Of a stretch of DNA of 64,000 bases, positions 62,640-64,000 are shown piece after piece (position 1 is the first letter of the stretch; every line of letters starts with the position of its first letter). This DNA comes from Gracilibacillus alcaliphilus (lineage in GTDB: Bacteria > Bacillota > Bacilli > Bacillales > Amphibacillaceae): the NCBI RefSeq assembly GCF_016909015.1, contig NZ_JAFBFA010000018.1, positions 1-64,000 of the forward strand. The letters are read 5' to 3'. The notes under the pieces were generated by a model that saw only the letters and a program-made list of their open reading frames with translations, was not told the origin of the DNA and did not search any database. The position numbers and the translations under genes were made by a program.

Positions 62640-62679
62640 AACCATCCTCCATATTTTAATTTTCTAGTGATTCGATTCT

Positions 62680-63546
62680 TTAATCTTTTACAGATCCTAG
62701 TAAAAATCCTTTATTAAAGTACTTCTGAAAGAACGGGAAGATAATTATCAAAGGCACAATCGTGATAATTATGGCAGCTAATGGAACTGCTTGACTAAAA
62801 GCAATATCAGCAATATGCGGGTCAAAAAAGTCTTCTTCCATAATAATTAGACGACGAAGCAACACTTGAAGCGGCATTTTATCTTGATCATGCAGATACA
62901 AAATGGCATCAAAATACGAATTCCAATGAGAAACGATATAAAAAATAGTAAATGTTGCCATCGCTGGCCTTGCGAGTGGTAGGGCAATAGAAAACAATAA
63001 TCTCCATTCGCCGCATCCATCCATTTTGGCGGCTTCTTCCAGTTCATCAGGAATATTGCCAAACAAACCTCTCATTACAATTAAATAAAATGGAGAGATG
63101 GCACCTACTAACCATATGGACCAATAGCTATCCAGCAAACCTAAATTATTGACGATTAGGTATAACGGGATCATGCCCCCGCTAAATAGCATCGTAAACA
63201 ATACCATAAAATTAATTATACTGCGCCCAACCAGCCATCTTTTAGAGAGACCATATGCCATTAAAGTAGTAAATAACATATTAATAAATGTACCGATACC
63301 TGTAATAATGATGGAATTCTTTAATGCATTTAAAAATTCCGAACTATTAAAAAGATATTTGTAGGCATCCAAGGAGATTTCCTTAGGTATAAGAAAGAAA
63401 TTTCTTGTGACAAATTCACTTCTTGGAGCAAGCGAACCTCCTAGAACGTATACTAATGGCAACGCTACAAGGATTGTAATTACAGTTATAAGAAAGTAAA
63501 CAAAGAAAGAAAAGAGTTTATCTTCATTTAACTTAAATTTGCTCAT
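62680..63546 (-). CDS. LplC-like carbohydrate ABC permease
   Basis: 288 residues, six helices. EAA loop EAAKMDGCGEWRLLFSIALP. The ATG shares one base with the LplB-like stop (TAATG). C-terminal NKGFLLGSVKD is typical of the LplC/YtcP branch. Confidence 0.95.
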   Translation of the reverse strand: MSKFKLNEDKLFSFFVYFLITVITILVALPLVYVLGGSLAPRSEFVTRNFFLIPKEISLDAYKYLFNSSEFLNALKNSIIITGIGTFINMLFTTLMAYGLSKRWLVGRSIINFMVLFTMLFSGGMIPLYLIVNNLGLLDSYWSIWLVGAISPFYLIVMRGLFGNIPDELEEAAKMDGCGEWRLLFSIALPLARPAMATFTIFYIVSHWNSYFDAILYLHDQDKMPLQVLLRRLIIMEEDFFDPHIADIAFSQAVPLAAIIITIVPLIIIFPFFQKYFNKGFLLGSVKD

Positions 63547-64000
63547 TAATACACCCCCTCTTTTCCCATTCTTTTTGCAATCGTATTTGCCACCATTACT
63601 AATATTAATCCAACCATTGATTTAAATAATCCAACCGCTGTTGTGTAGCCAAATTGACCTCCAAGAATTCCTGCTCGATAGATGTATGTATCAAATACTT
63701 CAGAAACATTAAGATTTAAAGGATTCTGTAATAAAAGAATATGTGTATAACTTAAATCCATAAATCCTCCCATTCGTAAAATCAGCATAATGATAACTAC
63801 ATACATGATAGAAGGTAACGTAATGTGCCACGTCATTTGGATTCTCGAAGCACCGTCCACTCTTGCAGCATGATAGAGCTCCGGATTCACAGATGACATT
63901 GCTGCTAAATATATAATGGCATCCCAGCCCATCCCATTCCAAATATTGTGAATAACCCATAAAGGCCGGAAATACTGTGAATCTGTCAAAAGTTCTATCC
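63546..64000 (-). CDS. LplB-like carbohydrate ABC permease, cut by the window edge
   Basis: Only the C-terminal half (about 150 residues) is inside; the frame is open to 64000 without a start. It contains EAA loop HAARVDGASRIQMTWHITLP and the branch signature NVSEVFDTYIYRAGI. Partner of the LplC-like permease; first visible gene of the operon. Confidence 0.94.
   Translation of the reverse strand, partial: IELLTDSQYFRPLWVIHNIWNGMGWDAIIYLAAMSSVNPELYHAARVDGASRIQMTWHITLPSIMYVVIIMLILRMGGFMDLSYTHILLLQNPLNLNVSEVFDTYIYRAGILGGQFGYTTAVGLFKSMVGLILVMVANTIAKRMGKEGVY

Overview
The window looks like chromosomal DNA of a low-GC Gram-positive bacterium of the Bacillaceae, possibly a Gracilibacillus- or Amphibacillus-like genus (the genus is an inference; no rRNA or core marker gene is present). 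Supporting signs are strong AGGAGG-type ribosome binding sites, lipoprotein signal peptides, U-rich intrinsic terminators, YesM/YesN two-component pairs, and an LPXTG-like LPDTA surface protein. Almost everything is devoted to taking up and hydrolysing plant or microbial glycans. Five pairs of sugar ABC permeases are present and no ABC ATPase, so the importers presumably share an MsmX-type ATPase encoded elsewhere.

Layout. 1-5415 (+): binding protein, two permeases, a small 4-helix membrane protein and a GH2 beta-glycosidase, closed by a terminator. 5470-8200: decayed regulator pieces around a sigma factor/M15 endolysin-like pair. 8199-12266: an OmpR-type two-component system divergent from a DJ-1/PfpI protein and two membrane proteins. 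12465-14120 (-): GH29 alpha-L-fucosidase behind a 34-bp near-perfect palindrome. 14884-36848 (-): a roughly 22-kb xylan locus. In transcription order it has a binding protein, a 967-residue sandwich-domain/binding-protein fusion, two permeases, an NHL/TPR membrane protein, a Yip1-like membrane protein, a DUF5696-type lipoprotein, two more permeases, a lipoprotein GH10 xylanase, an intracellular GH10 xylanase, a GH43 enzyme, another binding protein, and a YesM/YesN pair. Divergent from it are an AraC-type regulator with a degenerate receiver domain (37332) and a GH43 beta-xylosidase (38371).

40473-52275: a mannoside locus with a mannose-6-phosphate isomerase carrying an extra N-terminal domain, a GH38 alpha-mannosidase, an ABC importer, two ROK proteins and an AraC regulator. 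52791-54898: a frameshifted helix-turn-helix gene, then a TetR regulator and a short-chain dehydrogenase whose promoter is overlaid by an inverted repeat. 55436-58447 (-): a 1003-residue wall-anchored protein combining leucine-rich repeats with a DUF2252 (kinase-like) domain. 58674-64000: an IS110-type transposase tail, then a minus-strand operon of LplB/LplC/LplA-like importer, PHP phosphoesterase, internally deleted HAD relic and GntR/UTRA regulator.

The xylan locus can be read as a pathway. The surface xylanase cuts xylan, binding proteins and permeases import the oligomers, intracellular GH10 and GH43 enzymes finish them, and YesM/YesN plus the AraC protein sense and control. The DUF5696, Yip1, NHL/TPR and fusion binding protein set inside it has no textbook role and is the best candidate for an undescribed system. 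A second theme is decay: gene tails of XRE regulators, YesM kinases, a glycosidase, IS110, HAD and HTH genes sit between the operons, together with three copies of an inverted-repeat-bounded element.
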